DNA from: PALSA-600 sp963789585
Lineage (GTDB): Bacteria > Actinomycetota > Thermoleophilia > Gaiellales > Gaiellaceae
DNA length: 64,000 bases
Direction: 5' to 3'
Assembly: GCA_963789585.1 (NCBI GenBank)
Contig: CAWBLB010000008.1
Span: 62,001 to 126,000 of the forward strand
The notes below the pieces were generated by a model. The model worked only from the letters and a program-made list of their open reading frames with translations, was not told where the DNA came from and ran no database searches. Within the stretch, counting starts at the first letter, position 1. Each line of letters starts with the position of its first letter. The translations under genes and the position numbers were made by a program. Shown one piece after another: positions 1 through 8,970 of this stretch.

Positions 1-2
1 GC

Positions 3-251
3 GAGGCCGGTCTCGCCATGCTCGACGCGAGTATCGCGTTCGTCGCGGAGACGAGCCTGCTCGTCGGCGAGCTGCTCGCTGCCGCGCGCGAACCGCTCTC
101 GGTGCCCGACGTCGCAGCGGCCATCGGCCGCGTCGCGGGCACGAACCCGCCGGTCTCGATGCAGACGATCTACACCGCAACCGCGCATCTGGCGCACGCT
201 GCCCGGGCCGGGCACGCCGAGCCTCGCTGGGTGACGCGAAACGGCGGGTGA
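3..251 (+). CDS. C-terminal fragment of an unidentified protein cut by the window edge
   Basis: An open frame runs into the window from the left and stops at 249-251. The first visible ATG is at 18, but the frame is open before it, so this is most likely the tail of a larger gene. The 80 or so residues are Ala-rich and helical, with no catalytic motif. The shape (a helix, a short PDVAAAIGR-like turn, another helix) would fit the C-terminal winged-helix cap of some metallo-beta-lactamase-fold hydrolases, but that is a guess. The gene converges on the hydratase gene on the other strand, with only about 20 bases between them. Confidence 0.5.
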   Translation, partial: EAGLAMLDASIAFVAETSLLVGELLAAAREPLSVPDVAAAIGRVAGTNPPVSMQTIYTATAHLAHAARAGHAEPRWVTRNGG

Positions 252-273
252 CGGCTCGCCGTCGGCGCCTGCG

Positions 274-1080
274 CTAGCTGAAGACGACCGAGACCCCGCC
301 GAACGCGTCGTTCTCGACGGTGACGACGTCACCCCGCTCGACCCAGTGCGTCTGGACGAGACTGCCGAGCAGCACGATCGAGCCCGCGGGAAGGCCGCAC
401 GCTCGAGCCGGCCCGTTGACGAGCCAGACGAAGGCCGCCAGCGGATCGCCGAGGATGTCGGCGCCGACCCCGGCTCCGATCCGCTCTCCGTTGATGCTCA
501 TCGTGGCGGAAACAGCGCCGAGGTCGAGCCCGGCCGTCAGCTCGTGCTCTCCTCCGAGGACGCAGCCGGCCCCGAAGAAGTCGTCGGCCGTGAGCGTCGG
601 CGCACCGAGCGCAGTCCAGTCGACGTAGCGGTCGTCGACGATCTCGATCGCGGCGAACATGCTGCAGATCGCGGCACGCGCCGTCTCCCGGTCGCACGGC
701 TCCGCGCCCGCGACGAGGTCCCGTCCGAGCCGCACGGCCAGCTCGCATTCGACGCCGGGTCGGCAGAAGCCGGCGTGCCCGACGTCCGCGGCGCTCTCGT
801 GCACCGTCGCCGCGCGGACGTGCCCGGCGGCCGGCTCGTGGATATCCAGGTAGCGCTGCATCGTCGGCGTTGTGCAGCCGATCTTCCAGCCGGCCTGCGC
901 GTCGCCGCGCGCTGTCCCGAGCAGCTCATGCAGCGCGACCTGGATCGCATAGGCCTCGTCCGCGTCGCGCGGGACCGCGTCGGCCGCAAAGCCGGGAAAG
1001 GGGGTGCCTTCGAGCCGGTGGTGGGTCAGCAGGGCGGCCGCCCGCTCGGCACGGGTCTGCGCGGGATGAGTCGACGGCAC
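274..1080 (-). CDS. 2-keto-4-pentenoate hydratase / FAH-fold hydratase
   Basis: Member of the MhpD/fumarylacetoacetase-fold hydratase family, which hydrates 2-oxo-4-enoic acids or dehydrates or hydrolyses 2-keto acids in a Mg-dependent way. Recognisable family blocks are GWKIGCTT, the metal-binding GVECELAVRLG with its acidic residues, the EIVDDRY segment, and the late FVWLVNGPA block. The length (about 268 aa) is normal. The frame stays open upstream through the enolase gene, so I place the start at the GTG of 1078-1080, just after the enolase stop at 1125. There is no clear ribosome binding site, so translation is probably coupled to the upstream gene. It is the last gene of a minus-strand run that starts with the ABC transporter. 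The true substrate is unknown; a sugar-derived 2-keto-3-deoxy acid fits the context. Confidence 0.8.
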   Translation of the reverse strand: MPSTHPAQTRAERAAALLTHHRLEGTPFPGFAADAVPRDADEAYAIQVALHELLGTARGDAQAGWKIGCTTPTMQRYLDIHEPAAGHVRAATVHESAADVGHAGFCRPGVECELAVRLGRDLVAGAEPCDRETARAAICSMFAAIEIVDDRYVDWTALGAPTLTADDFFGAGCVLGGEHELTAGLDLGAVSATMSINGERIGAGVGADILGDPLAAFVWLVNGPARACGLPAGSIVLLGSLVQTHWVERGDVVTVENDAFGGVSVVFS

Positions 1081-1124
1081 GAAGGAGTGAGGATAGGCGA
1101 TCTCGAGCGGCCGTGTTCCCGGGC

Positions 1125-2408
1125 CTACGAGGGCAGGGCGCCGCGCCCGGCGTACTCGGCGTCCGGGTCGAGCGACTCGATCTCGAGCAGCCGGTTCCAC
1201 TTCGCGGTCCGCTCCGACCGCATGGTCGACCCGACCTTGATCTGGCCGGCGCGCCAGCCGACCGCGAGGTCGGAGAGCCACTCCTCCTCGGTGTCTCCCG
1301 AGCGCGCGGACACCACGGTGGCGTAGCCGGCACGCTGCGCGTCGCGGACGACGCTCTCGGCCTGGCTGACCGTTCCAACCTGGTTCGGCTTGACGAGCAC
1401 GGCGTTCGCGACTCCCTCCTTGACCGCCCGGGCGAGCCGTGCCGGATCCGTGACGAGCAGGTCGTCGCCGAGAAGCTGCAGGCGGTCTGCGAGCTTGCGG
1501 GTCGCGAGCAGCCAGCCGCCCCAGTCATCCTCGGCGAGCGGATCCTCAACCGAAACGATCGGATACCTCCGGCGCCACCCGTCGATCAGATCAACGAGTT
1601 CCTCGGTGCTCAGTTGCGTGCCCAGGTTGCGAAGCTCGTACCTGCCCGACCCGAGTGAGAGCTGGGTGGCGGCGACGTCGATCGCGATCGCGACGTCGTC
1701 GCCCGGGCGAAGGCCGCTTCGCTCGATGCCCCGGACCAGCAGGTCGAGCGCCTGGTCGGTCGAGGAGATCGCGGGGCCGAGGCCCCCCTCGTCGGCGACC
1801 AGCCGCACCGCCAGTCCCTGCTCGGCTGCGGCGGCTGCGGTCGCCGCGCGGACTCGTGCCGCCCACTCGATCGCTTCCGAGAACGAGGTGGCGCCGACCG
1901 GGACGACGAGCAGATCCTGAACGTCCAGGCCGTCCGACGCGTGCGCGCCACCGGAGATGATGTTCACCATCGGCAGCGGCAGCAGCGGCCGCCCACCGCC
2001 GGCGATCTTCTCGTAGAGCGGCACGCCGAGCGCGCGACTCGCCGCGATGGCGGCCGCGAGCGAGACCGAGACGACGGCGTTCCCGCCCAGCCGGGTGAGC
2101 GCTTCCGTTCCGTCGGTCGACCGCAGAGCGGCGTCGACGCTCTCCTGGTCGGCGGCGTCGAGACCGATCAACGCCTCGGCGAGCGGCCCGGCGACGCTCG
2201 CAACAGCCCTGCGCGTCCCGTCCCCTCCGTGGCGGTCGCCGCCGTCGCGCAGTTCGACCGCCTCACCGCTTCCGGTGCTGGCCCCGGAGGGGGCGAGCGC
2301 CTTGCCGCTGGCGCCGCCGGAGAGATCGACGCGCGTCGCGACGGTGGGACGCCCCCGCGAGTCGAGCGCCTCCCAGGCGCGAACGCGAACGATGGCGGTC
2401 GTGCTCAC
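1125..2408 (-). CDS. Enolase-like paralogue with altered active site
   Basis: A 427-residue protein of the enolase family, close to the usual length. Conserved blocks are SGASTG near residue 35, GGAHAS (the His159 loop of yeast enolase), the metal-ligand segments IAIDVA, SVEDPLAEDDW and LLGDDLLVTDP, the lysine block LVKPNQVGT, and GQIKVGS. Two key positions differ. The general-acid helper Glu168 is replaced by Asp (VQDLLV), and the conserved His of the SHRSGETED block is Ala (SARSGDTEEEW). This suggests a changed substrate rather than housekeeping glycolysis. The GTG start at 2406-2408 overlaps the kinase stop (GTGA), so the two are translationally coupled. It sits in an apparent operon with a kinase and a sugar ABC importer, so a phosphorylated sugar acid is a reasonable but unproven substrate. 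Confidence 0.85.
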   Translation of the reverse strand: MSTTAIVRVRAWEALDSRGRPTVATRVDLSGGASGKALAPSGASTGSGEAVELRDGGDRHGGDGTRRAVASVAGPLAEALIGLDAADQESVDAALRSTDGTEALTRLGGNAVVSVSLAAAIAASRALGVPLYEKIAGGGRPLLPLPMVNIISGGAHASDGLDVQDLLVVPVGATSFSEAIEWAARVRAATAAAAAEQGLAVRLVADEGGLGPAISSTDQALDLLVRGIERSGLRPGDDVAIAIDVAATQLSLGSGRYELRNLGTQLSTEELVDLIDGWRRRYPIVSVEDPLAEDDWGGWLLATRKLADRLQLLGDDLLVTDPARLARAVKEGVANAVLVKPNQVGTVSQAESVVRDAQRAGYATVVSARSGDTEEEWLSDLAVGWRAGQIKVGSTMRSERTAKWNRLLEIESLDPDAEYAGRGALPS

Positions 2409-3400
2409 GAGCTGTCTCCGATCGCCCGGGCGAGACCGTCGAGCGAGTCCGGCGCCGACGAGAGCAAGGCGAGCGCCACCTCGCGCGCCCGTCGCCGTGT
2501 CGTCTCGTCGAGGTACTCGGCGGGCGACTTGCCGTCGACGCGCGCGAGCATCAGGCACCCGACATGGCCGAGGACGTACTCCGTCGCAGGCGGCTCGCCG
2601 GACGAGGCTGCGACTCGGTAGGCGGCGTCGAAGGCGGCCGCGCAGGCAAGCAGATCGGCCCGGGCCCGGGGCAAGAAGAGCGCCTTGAGCGCGAGGTGCG
2701 TCAACAGGAACGCGACGTCGAAGGCGGGATCTCCGTAATGGGCGACCTCGAAGTCGATCACCCACAGACCCGGATCGCCGACGAGGACGTTCTTCGGCGA
2801 GAAGTCGCCGTGCACGAGACAGACACGCCGGCCGGCCATCGCGTCGACATACCCGATGATCGCCCCGGCCTGAGCTGGGTGGCGGCGAGCGACCTCGCGG
2901 TAGTAGGGATCGATGCGGAGCTGCTCGAACGAGTCCCACTCGTCGAGACCGCTGATTGCCCCTCCGGTGACCCGGTGCCACCCGGCGAGCAACTCTCCGA
3001 GCCGGGCGGCCACGGCCGTATCCGCATCGCCTGCGAGAAGCCTCTCTTTCCAGGTGACCCAGTGCGAGGGGGCCGCCTCGATGGTGAGGGCACAGCGATC
3101 GGAGTCGACGTCCAGAACGCGCGGGGACGCCTCCGGCGCGACTCCGAGAGCGAGCGAGAGGGCGCGCGCCTCGGCAAGCGCGCGCTCACGTTTGGCGAGC
3201 CACTCCCTGGCGACGCGGAGCCGCGGCAGGGCCTGCTTGAGCACGACGCGGCCCTCGGCAGTGGTCACCGCCAGCACGATGTTCGAGACCCCGCCGCCGA
3301 GCTCGACGACGTGCGCGGGTCCATCGCCGATCACTCCCCGGCCACGGAGGTAGTCGGCCGCCGTCGCAGTGGTCACCAGATCGAGATCGGCGCTGCTCAC
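2405..3400 (-). CDS. APH/choline-kinase-fold phosphotransferase
   Basis: Small-molecule kinase of the aminoglycoside phosphotransferase / choline kinase / methylthioribose kinase fold. The catalytic loop reads LVHGDFSPKNVL and the metal-binding loop VIDFEVAHYGDPAFDVA, both intact. A Gly-rich nucleotide loop (ELGGGVSNIVL) and the following VVLKQAL lysine strand are near the N terminus. I chose the GTG at 3398-3400 because homology-like sequence starts just after it; the frame is open to 3502 but the extra 34 residues are low-complexity Ser/Gly/Pro. The stop overlaps the start of the enolase-like gene. The substrate is unknown. With sugar import genes upstream and an enolase-like gene downstream, phosphorylation of the imported compound is the simplest idea. 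A decayed relative of its C terminus lies at 8971-9216. Confidence 0.8.
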   Translation of the reverse strand: MSSADLDLVTTATAADYLRGRGVIGDGPAHVVELGGGVSNIVLAVTTAEGRVVLKQALPRLRVAREWLAKRERALAEARALSLALGVAPEASPRVLDVDSDRCALTIEAAPSHWVTWKERLLAGDADTAVAARLGELLAGWHRVTGGAISGLDEWDSFEQLRIDPYYREVARRHPAQAGAIIGYVDAMAGRRVCLVHGDFSPKNVLVGDPGLWVIDFEVAHYGDPAFDVAFLLTHLALKALFLPRARADLLACAAAFDAAYRVAASSGEPPATEYVLGHVGCLMLARVDGKSPAEYLDETTRRRAREVALALLSSAPDSLDGLARAIGDSS

Positions 3401-3583
3401 GTCATCGCGTGCGTCGGAAGGTGAACCCGATCCGGACGGCCGAGCGGCCGGCGCAGGCGAGCCGGAGCCCTCAGGCTGCACGCCGGGTCGAAGTACCGCC
3501 ACCGCAGTCGAGGCGGCCCGCCGCCGATGGCGGCGGGCCAGACCCTCGACCGGAACGCAGCTGACTCTTCTTGCTTCCGCGAA

Positions 3584-4675
3584 TCAGAACTTGATTCCCG
3601 TCACCGAGTTCAGGTTCGACTTGTCGATGACGAAGCTCCCGAGTGTGCTGCTCGTGGGAACGACGCTCAACGTCGGGTACTTCTGCCAGTTCAATCCGAG
3701 CACAACGCGCGAGTTCAGGTTGATCAGCGACTGTATCGCCACCCAGAACTGCTCGAAGCTGCTCGAGAGCACCCCTGCCTTGATCGCCCCCGACCTGATC
3801 AAGGGCCAGTACTGGGTCTGAGCCTCGTCGATCGCCCCGGCAATGATGGTGACATCGTTCCGCTTCGTCGCCTTCACCGCGTTCGCCGCGATCTGGCCCG
3901 AGGCGGTGTCGAGTCCGCCGATGCCGATGATGTCCTTGTGCGAGCTGAGCAGCTCGCTCACGAGCGTCGTGCCGTTCCCGATGTCACCTGCGTCGTTGAC
4001 TTCCTGAACAGTGATGTCCGGACGCAATGCCTTCATCTTGTCGCGGAAGCCTGCGAAGACGTCGACCATTGCCGGCGCGCTGAGCGAGAACACCTGGCCG
4101 AGAACACGGCCCTTCTTCCCCTTCAGGTATGGAACCAGCGTCTCTGCGACGAGCGCCCCCTGGTCGTAGCGGCTGAACCCCACGTAGCCGACCTCGGCGC
4201 CGTTCGGGAGGTACTTGCAGTTGACGGTGATGGTGGGGATGCCCTTCTTTGCCGCGGCCTTGATCACCTGCTGCATGGCGACGGGGTCCGACGGCTCGAG
4301 CATCAGGGCGCGCGGATTCTTGCTCAGCACCTGTTCGACGACCGAGATCAGGGCCGAGTCGTCACCGGCGGTGACTCCAGTGAACATGGTCTTGACACCG
4401 GGGTACACGGCCTCGGCGCGCTTCAGAGCGGCCTTCGGCCCGATCCAGTAGCTCGCGGTCGTGTAGATGCCCACGATCGGATAGAGACCTTCATAGCCCG
4501 TCAGTGACGGGGTGGCCCGCTCCGATGCCGCGGCAATGCCCGGCAGGGCGCCGAACGCGCCTATCCCTCCGGCGGCCATGGCGCCCGTCTTCAGCAGCGA
4601 TCGCCTGCTGATTCGCGTCGCGTCCTCCGGGCTCAAGTCGCGCTCTTCGCGCTCCGCGCTTTCGTTCGTGTCCAT
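3584..4675 (-). CDS. Sugar ABC transporter substrate-binding protein, Tat-exported
   Basis: Periplasmic-binding-protein-like family (peptidase/ribose-binding type I fold), 363 aa, the solute receptor of the importer encoded just upstream. A twin-arginine signal (SRRSLLKTGAMAAGG) lies near residue 22 and is followed by a hydrophobic stretch and an Ala-x-Ala cleavage site. The mature part has the typical rhythm of a RbsB/RhaS protein: YPIVGIYTTASYWIGPKAA, an Asp-containing APAMVDVFAGFRDKMK region, and GIGGLDTASGQIAANAVKA. The ATG at 4675 has a strong Shine-Dalgarno sequence (GAGGAGGAAGA). It is downstream of the ATPase and permease genes and upstream of the kinase, so it belongs to the same transcription unit. 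The ligand cannot be read from the sequence. Confidence 0.88.
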   Translation of the reverse strand: MDTNESAEREERDLSPEDATRISRRSLLKTGAMAAGGIGAFGALPGIAAASERATPSLTGYEGLYPIVGIYTTASYWIGPKAALKRAEAVYPGVKTMFTGVTAGDDSALISVVEQVLSKNPRALMLEPSDPVAMQQVIKAAAKKGIPTITVNCKYLPNGAEVGYVGFSRYDQGALVAETLVPYLKGKKGRVLGQVFSLSAPAMVDVFAGFRDKMKALRPDITVQEVNDAGDIGNGTTLVSELLSSHKDIIGIGGLDTASGQIAANAVKATKRNDVTIIAGAIDEAQTQYWPLIRSGAIKAGVLSSSFEQFWVAIQSLINLNSRVVLGLNWQKYPTLSVVPTSSTLGSFVIDKSNLNSVTGIKF

Positions 4676-4748
4676 TCTTTCTTCCTCCTCCGTTGTCTCG
4701 GCTGCTGTCTGGACGTACTGTTCAAGGACCGCTTTGAGCTGTCCCACG

Positions 4749-5888
4749 TCAGGCGTCTCTCCCTGTCGGCGGACTGCCGTCCTCCGGCGACACGCCGCCG
4801 CCGTCGTGCGTGTCATGCAGGAGCGCCGCGCCGTCGTTCCCTGGTGCGGCTACGGCAACCGCGACAGCGGGGCTCTGGACGCCGGAGCCGACGCTTCGGC
4901 TCAACGCAGCCCGCACACTGATCTTGTGACGGATCTTCGTCGTCACGACATTGGCTGCAACGGCGACAATCAACATCACGCCGACGACCAGTTGCTGCCA
5001 GAAGACCGAGACGTTCAGCAGCACTACGGCGTCTTCGACCATGCCGATCAAGAGCACCCCGATCGCAGCGCCGATGACGGATCCCTCGCCACCGGAGAGG
5101 GCGGCGCCACCGATGACCGCGGCTGCGATGACGTTCAGCTCCTCGTTCGCCCCCGTGTCGGCGTTGGCTGTGCCGACCCTGCCAATGGCGAGTACGCCTG
5201 CGATTCCGGCGAGAAATCCCATCAGCACGTAGGTCGCGAACCGCACACGCGCGACGCCGATGCCCACCAGACGAGCCGCCTCCGGGTTGCCGCCGACCAG
5301 AAGCACCTCGCGCCCGAATCGCCACCAGCGCATGAGGGCGGCAGCAGCGAGCACCGTCGCGATACCGATCCACGCCGGCGCAGGCACACCGATCCACGTC
5401 GCCTGCCCGATCGAGTCGACAATGGGCCCCGAGACCAGCTGCGTCTCGCTGTTCGTGATCACGAGCGCGATTCCCTGAATCGCAAAGAGGGTGCCGAGCG
5501 TCGCGATCAAGGGGTTGATCTCGATGACCGCGATCAGGGCTCCGTTCACGATCCCCGCCGCGACTCCGACTGCGATCCCTGCGATCGCCGCCAGCCACCA
5601 CACCGTTCCTCCGGTCATGAGGAGCCCGATCGTCACGGCGGAGAGTCCGGTCGTGCTTCCGATGGACAGGTCGAACCCGCCCGCGATGATCACGATCGTC
5701 TGCCCGGCGACGAGGACGAGGTCGAGCGCCGCACCAAGCGCAACTGAGGACAGGTTTCCGTTGGTGACAAAGGTGTCCGTCTCGATCGACAGGAGAACGA
5801 AGATGAGGGCGAAGAGGCTGACGAGGGCCGCCAGACGATGACGCAGCGCGCCTCCCAGCACCGACCGCGTGGTTCGCATCGCCGTCAC
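4749..5888 (-). CDS. Sugar ABC transporter permease (RbsC/XylH-type)
   Basis: Integral membrane permease of the branched-chain/ribose (BPD_transp_2) family, about 379 aa with roughly nine or ten hydrophobic segments. Hallmarks are GGFDLSIGSTTGLSA near residue 70, the conserved GxxxAAxLVGIGVARVRFATYVLMG region, and the AAAVIGGAALSGGEGSVIGAAIG loop that contacts the ATPase. A GTG at 5888 (SD GAGGTGG just upstream) and an ATG at 5879 are both possible starts; the GTG spacing is better. It follows the ATPase stop directly, which indicates translational coupling. The C terminus carries an unusual 40-residue hydrophilic tail rich in Gly, Pro and Asp. Confidence 0.88.
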   Translation of the reverse strand: MTAMRTTRSVLGGALRHRLAALVSLFALIFVLLSIETDTFVTNGNLSSVALGAALDLVLVAGQTIVIIAGGFDLSIGSTTGLSAVTIGLLMTGGTVWWLAAIAGIAVGVAAGIVNGALIAVIEINPLIATLGTLFAIQGIALVITNSETQLVSGPIVDSIGQATWIGVPAPAWIGIATVLAAAALMRWWRFGREVLLVGGNPEAARLVGIGVARVRFATYVLMGFLAGIAGVLAIGRVGTANADTGANEELNVIAAAVIGGAALSGGEGSVIGAAIGVLLIGMVEDAVVLLNVSVFWQQLVVGVMLIVAVAANVVTTKIRHKISVRAALSRSVGSGVQSPAVAVAVAAPGNDGAALLHDTHDGGGVSPEDGSPPTGRDA

Positions 5889-5889
5889 G

Positions 5890-7389
5890 TCAGGCCACCT
5901 CGCTCGTGGCCGTGGAGAGGGCGTCATAGAGTTCGTGAGCCGTGAGCGCCGCGTCGATGAGCCGGGTCGGGCGGTCCCGATGGAAGAGCAGGATCGAGTC
6001 GGAGATGTCGACCAATTCCTCCGGGTCGCTGCTGTAGACGAGGCACAGGCCCCCACGGGCCGCGACGTCCTGAAGCAGCAGGTGGATCTGGAGGCGCGCG
6101 GCGACGTCGACGCCGCGCGTCGGCTCGTCGGCGAGCAGCACTTGAATATGCGATCCAAGCCAGCGCCCCACGACGACCTTCTGCTGGTTGCCGCCGCTCA
6201 ACTGGGCGACGGCGACCTGGGCATTCGGAGTCACGATGTTGAGCTCCTCGACGAGCCGGCGGCTGGAGGTCAGCATGCGCCGCCCCCTGAGCACGCCGCG
6301 GGTCGAGTAGCGACCCAGGTCGGCGGCACATAGATTGTCCAGCACCGACATCTTGGCGAAGAGCGCCTGACTCTTGCGCTCCGCCGGGATGTAGCCGACT
6401 CCGGAACGGAAGGCATCCCACACGCTGTCCGTCACCGGGTGATCGCCGACGGCGACCGTGCCCCGCCGTGGCAAGATGCCGAGTATCGCGCTGTTCAACG
6501 TGTCGGCGCCGGAGCCTGGCAGCCCTGCGACTCCGACGATCTGCCCTCCGAACAGCTCGAGGTCGACGGCGCGCCTAACTCCGGGCCAGCGAAGCTGGCG
6601 CAGCGTCAGCGACGGCGCCGCACCCGGCTCAACTTGCTTCGTCGCCTGACCACCGAGCCGTCGCCGCTCCACGACCGCACCGAACATCGCCGAGGTGAGC
6701 GAACCCTCCTCGACCTCGTGGCGCGGTCGCGTCCAGATCAGCTGACCGTCGCGCAGAACCGAGATCTCGTCGCCGATCTCCAGCGACTCCTCCAGGTAGT
6801 GGCTGACGAAGAGCAGTCCTACACCTCGCGCAGCGACCATGCGGAGCACCTCGAGGAGGACCGTCCGTTCGTCACGGGCGAGTGCGGCCGTCGGCTCGTC
6901 CAGGATGAGAAAACGCGCCTCGTCGACCACTGCACGCGCGATCGCGACGACCTGTTGTTGCGCGGGGCTCAGCTCCGAGACGAGCGCTCCGGCGTCGATC
7001 GTCCCGCTGAGCAGCGCCAGCGCCTCACGGGCCCGGGTCCGGAGCCTGCGGCGGCTCTCGACCGAGAAGCGGCGATCGACCAGGGGAGCCGCGATGTTCT
7101 CCCAGACCCGCAGGCGCGGGAACAGCTGATGCTCCTGCGGGACGACACGGATACCGAGCCTCGTGGCATCTGCTGGCCGGCGGAGATGAACGACCTCCCC
7201 ATCGAGCTTCACGACGCCGAGGTTCGGCTGAAGAGCGCCGCTCATGACCCGGATCAGACTGCTCTTGCCAGCCCCGTTCTGGCCGACCAGCACATGGATC
7301 TGCCCGCTCTTGAGTGACAGGCTGACATCCTCGAGCGCTTTGTTCCCGGGGTACGCGACCGTCACCGACTCCGTCTCGAACACTGACAT
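5890..7389 (-). CDS. Sugar ABC transporter ATPase, two fused nucleotide-binding domains
   Basis: 499-residue ATPase of the RbsA/MglA/XylG family that energises carbohydrate import. Domain 1 has a full Walker A (GQNGAGKSS), a signature-like LSPAQQQVVAIARA and Walker B (LILDEPTAAL). Domain 2 keeps a perfect signature (LSGGNQQKVVVGRWL) and Walker B (LLADEPTRGVD), but its Walker A is the degenerate GLPGSGADTL without lysine, as is normal for this family. The ATG at 7389 is the first gene after a 300-nt leader and a good promoter at 7698-7726, so this is probably the first gene of the operon ATPase-permease-receptor-kinase-enolase-hydratase. Confidence 0.92.
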   Translation of the reverse strand: MSVFETESVTVAYPGNKALEDVSLSLKSGQIHVLVGQNGAGKSSLIRVMSGALQPNLGVVKLDGEVVHLRRPADATRLGIRVVPQEHQLFPRLRVWENIAAPLVDRRFSVESRRRLRTRAREALALLSGTIDAGALVSELSPAQQQVVAIARAVVDEARFLILDEPTAALARDERTVLLEVLRMVAARGVGLLFVSHYLEESLEIGDEISVLRDGQLIWTRPRHEVEEGSLTSAMFGAVVERRRLGGQATKQVEPGAAPSLTLRQLRWPGVRRAVDLELFGGQIVGVAGLPGSGADTLNSAILGILPRRGTVAVGDHPVTDSVWDAFRSGVGYIPAERKSQALFAKMSVLDNLCAADLGRYSTRGVLRGRRMLTSSRRLVEELNIVTPNAQVAVAQLSGGNQQKVVVGRWLGSHIQVLLADEPTRGVDVAARLQIHLLLQDVAARGGLCLVYSSDPEELVDISDSILLFHRDRPTRLIDAALTAHELYDALSTATSEVA

Positions 7390-7945
7390 CGATCTCAGAG
7401 GCCCCCAGCTGGAGCAGCGAATCGAGAGTCCGCCGAGTCGATCCCGAGGTCGCGCAGACGCACGTCAACCCGATCGCCTCGCCGCTCGAGGGGTTGCTGC
7501 TTGGCCACAACTCCGTCCGCCGCGATCAACTCGACGGCTGCATGTTCCTCGTCAGCGCATGGCATGGCGATTGACAGTTCCTCCCGTCTCTGCCGCCATG
7601 TGTCGGCGACCTCTTTGCACAGATCTCGGCCGGCACGGCGCCGCGCAAATCTCGACTTCCCGCGAATCTCCCTGAACCCTTTGATGGGATAATGCGGACA
7701 ATACGCTCCGGTTTCTGGCGCGTCAAGCGTTTGGCTGCACGGGGGCTCGCCCGCTGCGCCGGACGCCGTGCCGGCGAGGGTTGCCCGATGACGGCGCGAC
7801 TACCGGGGCCCGTTTGCGGCCCGGCGGTCCGCGAAACGGAAGCCGCCGAACAGGTGAGGCGACGCCCGTCGAGGAGCCGAGGCCGGCGGGAGGCGCAACT
7901 CGGGTAGAGGCCCGGCGGCGCGAACGCCAGCCGAAGGATTTACCG
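7390..7945. other. Gene-free interval, leader of the ABC operon
   Basis: About 555 bases between the ATPase start and the end of the lactonase gene. I see no convincing gene on either strand; the short open frames here have no ribosome binding site, and one would begin inside the -35 box. The part from 7390 to about 7690 would be a long 5' leader of the ABC operon. I found no recognisable riboswitch. Confidence 0.5.
7698..7726 (-). promoter_or_regulatory. Sigma-70-type promoter of the sugar ABC operon
   Basis: On the minus strand the -35 box TTGACG (7721-7726) and the -10 box TATTGT (7698-7703) are separated by exactly 17 bases. Transcription would start near 7690 and run about 300 nt before the ATPase start codon. 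Confidence 0.6.
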
Positions 7946-8803
7946 TCAGCGCCCGAGCTTCGGGTAGTTGTACGGCGCCCCGGGCACCGTCATCTCGCCC
8001 TTCGTCAGGTGCCATCGACACAGGCTCGCGACGACGAGCGTGCGCAGCTGCGAGCCGCAGAAGCTGATGTTCGTGGGCGAGGCGAACGTCACGCGCTCCC
8101 AGTCCTCGGCGACCTTCACGGGCTTTCCGCCGGGGGCGACCCGGTAGATCACGTCGGGCGTGTAGCAGGCGACGTAAAGCGCTCCCTCGGCGTCGAACGC
8201 GAGTCCGTCGGGTAGGTGTCGGTCGAGGCGCACCACCTCCTCGACCGCGCCGGTGGCCCGGCCGTCCTCGATGGGAATGCGCACGACGGCCGACTGCTGC
8301 GAGACGACGACGTACAGGTAGCGGCCCTCGGGGTCGAGCGCGAGCCCGTTCGGGAAGGCGCTGATCCGATCCGTCAGCAGCTCGGTGGCGCCGTCGGGGC
8401 GCACGACGAAGACGCAGCCGTCGAAACCCTTCCAGCTCCCCGAGTCCGAGACGTACAGGTTCCCGGCCGCGTCGAAGACGGGGTAGTTCGGCGTGACCAT
8501 GCGGCGTGCCTCGTTCCCGTCGGAGTAGACGCCGACGCTGCCGTCGGGGCGCACACGCATCACCGCGTGATTGGCACTGTCGCAGGCGTAGACGTCGAGG
8601 TCGGCGTCGAGGCAAAGACCGAGCACGAACCCGCCGGTCGTCGCGATCTGCTCCCAGCTTCCGTCGAGGGAGACGCGATAGATCTGTCCTGCCTCGCCGC
8701 CCGCATAGACGTAGCCGTCGGGGCCCCAGCTGACGCACTCGGGGTGGTCGAGGCCGTCGGCGAACGGCGCGAAGTCGGTGATGCTCATCAGGGTCTCGCT
8801 CAT
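7946..8803 (-). CDS. SMP-30/gluconolactonase-family protein
   Basis: A 285-residue six-bladed propeller of the SMP-30/gluconolaconase/LRE family, typically a metal-dependent sugar lactonase. The order of family blocks is clear: GLDHPECVSWGPDG with the metal-ligand Glu, GFVLGLCLDADLDVYACD, the central SDSGSWKGFDGCVF, SAFPNGLALDPEGRYLYVV (Asn ligand) and HLPDGLAFDAEGALYVACY (Asp ligand). The start is the ATG at 8803, preceded by GGAGGAGC; an upstream ATG-like extension to 8824 is less likely. Expected role: opening a sugar lactone formed by a sugar dehydrogenase such as the one at 16975-18018. Confidence 0.85.
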   Translation of the reverse strand: MSETLMSITDFAPFADGLDHPECVSWGPDGYVYAGGEAGQIYRVSLDGSWEQIATTGGFVLGLCLDADLDVYACDSANHAVMRVRPDGSVGVYSDGNEARRMVTPNYPVFDAAGNLYVSDSGSWKGFDGCVFVVRPDGATELLTDRISAFPNGLALDPEGRYLYVVVSQQSAVVRIPIEDGRATGAVEEVVRLDRHLPDGLAFDAEGALYVACYTPDVIYRVAPGGKPVKVAEDWERVTFASPTNISFCGSQLRTLVVASLCRWHLTKGEMTVPGAPYNYPKLGR

Positions 8804-8843
8804 CACAGCTCCTCCGGAGGACACGACCGAAAGACGGAGGGCG

Positions 8844-8873
8844 ATGATAGACCACGGAGCATCGACTTGTCGG
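8844..8873 (-). promoter_or_regulatory. Possible promoter and operator of the lactonase gene
   Basis: On the minus strand a -10-like TATCAT (8844-8849) follows a weak -35-like CCGACA (8868-8873) at 18-base spacing. The -35 overlaps a short palindrome, CGACTTGTCG (8863-8872), that could bind a regulator such as the GntR protein encoded nearby. The palindrome is short, so this is weak evidence. Confidence 0.3.
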
Positions 8874-8970
8874 ATTGATCCCGTTAATGCTGCTAGGATG
8901 CCGCGGATTCGCGCGCGGGAGGGGCGCTCCTCGATGTTCCACCTGCCGGGCTGCCGGGCCGTCGCGGGAC

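Noticed and set aside
2409..2981. N-terminal extension of the enolase-like gene
   Set aside because: The added residues are Arg-rich and overlap the kinase in another frame; the GTG at 2408 with the GTGA overlap explains the start.
7526..7726. Short open frame on the minus strand before the ABC operon
   Set aside because: Its only start is the TTG of the -35 box, so it cannot be transcribed from that promoter.
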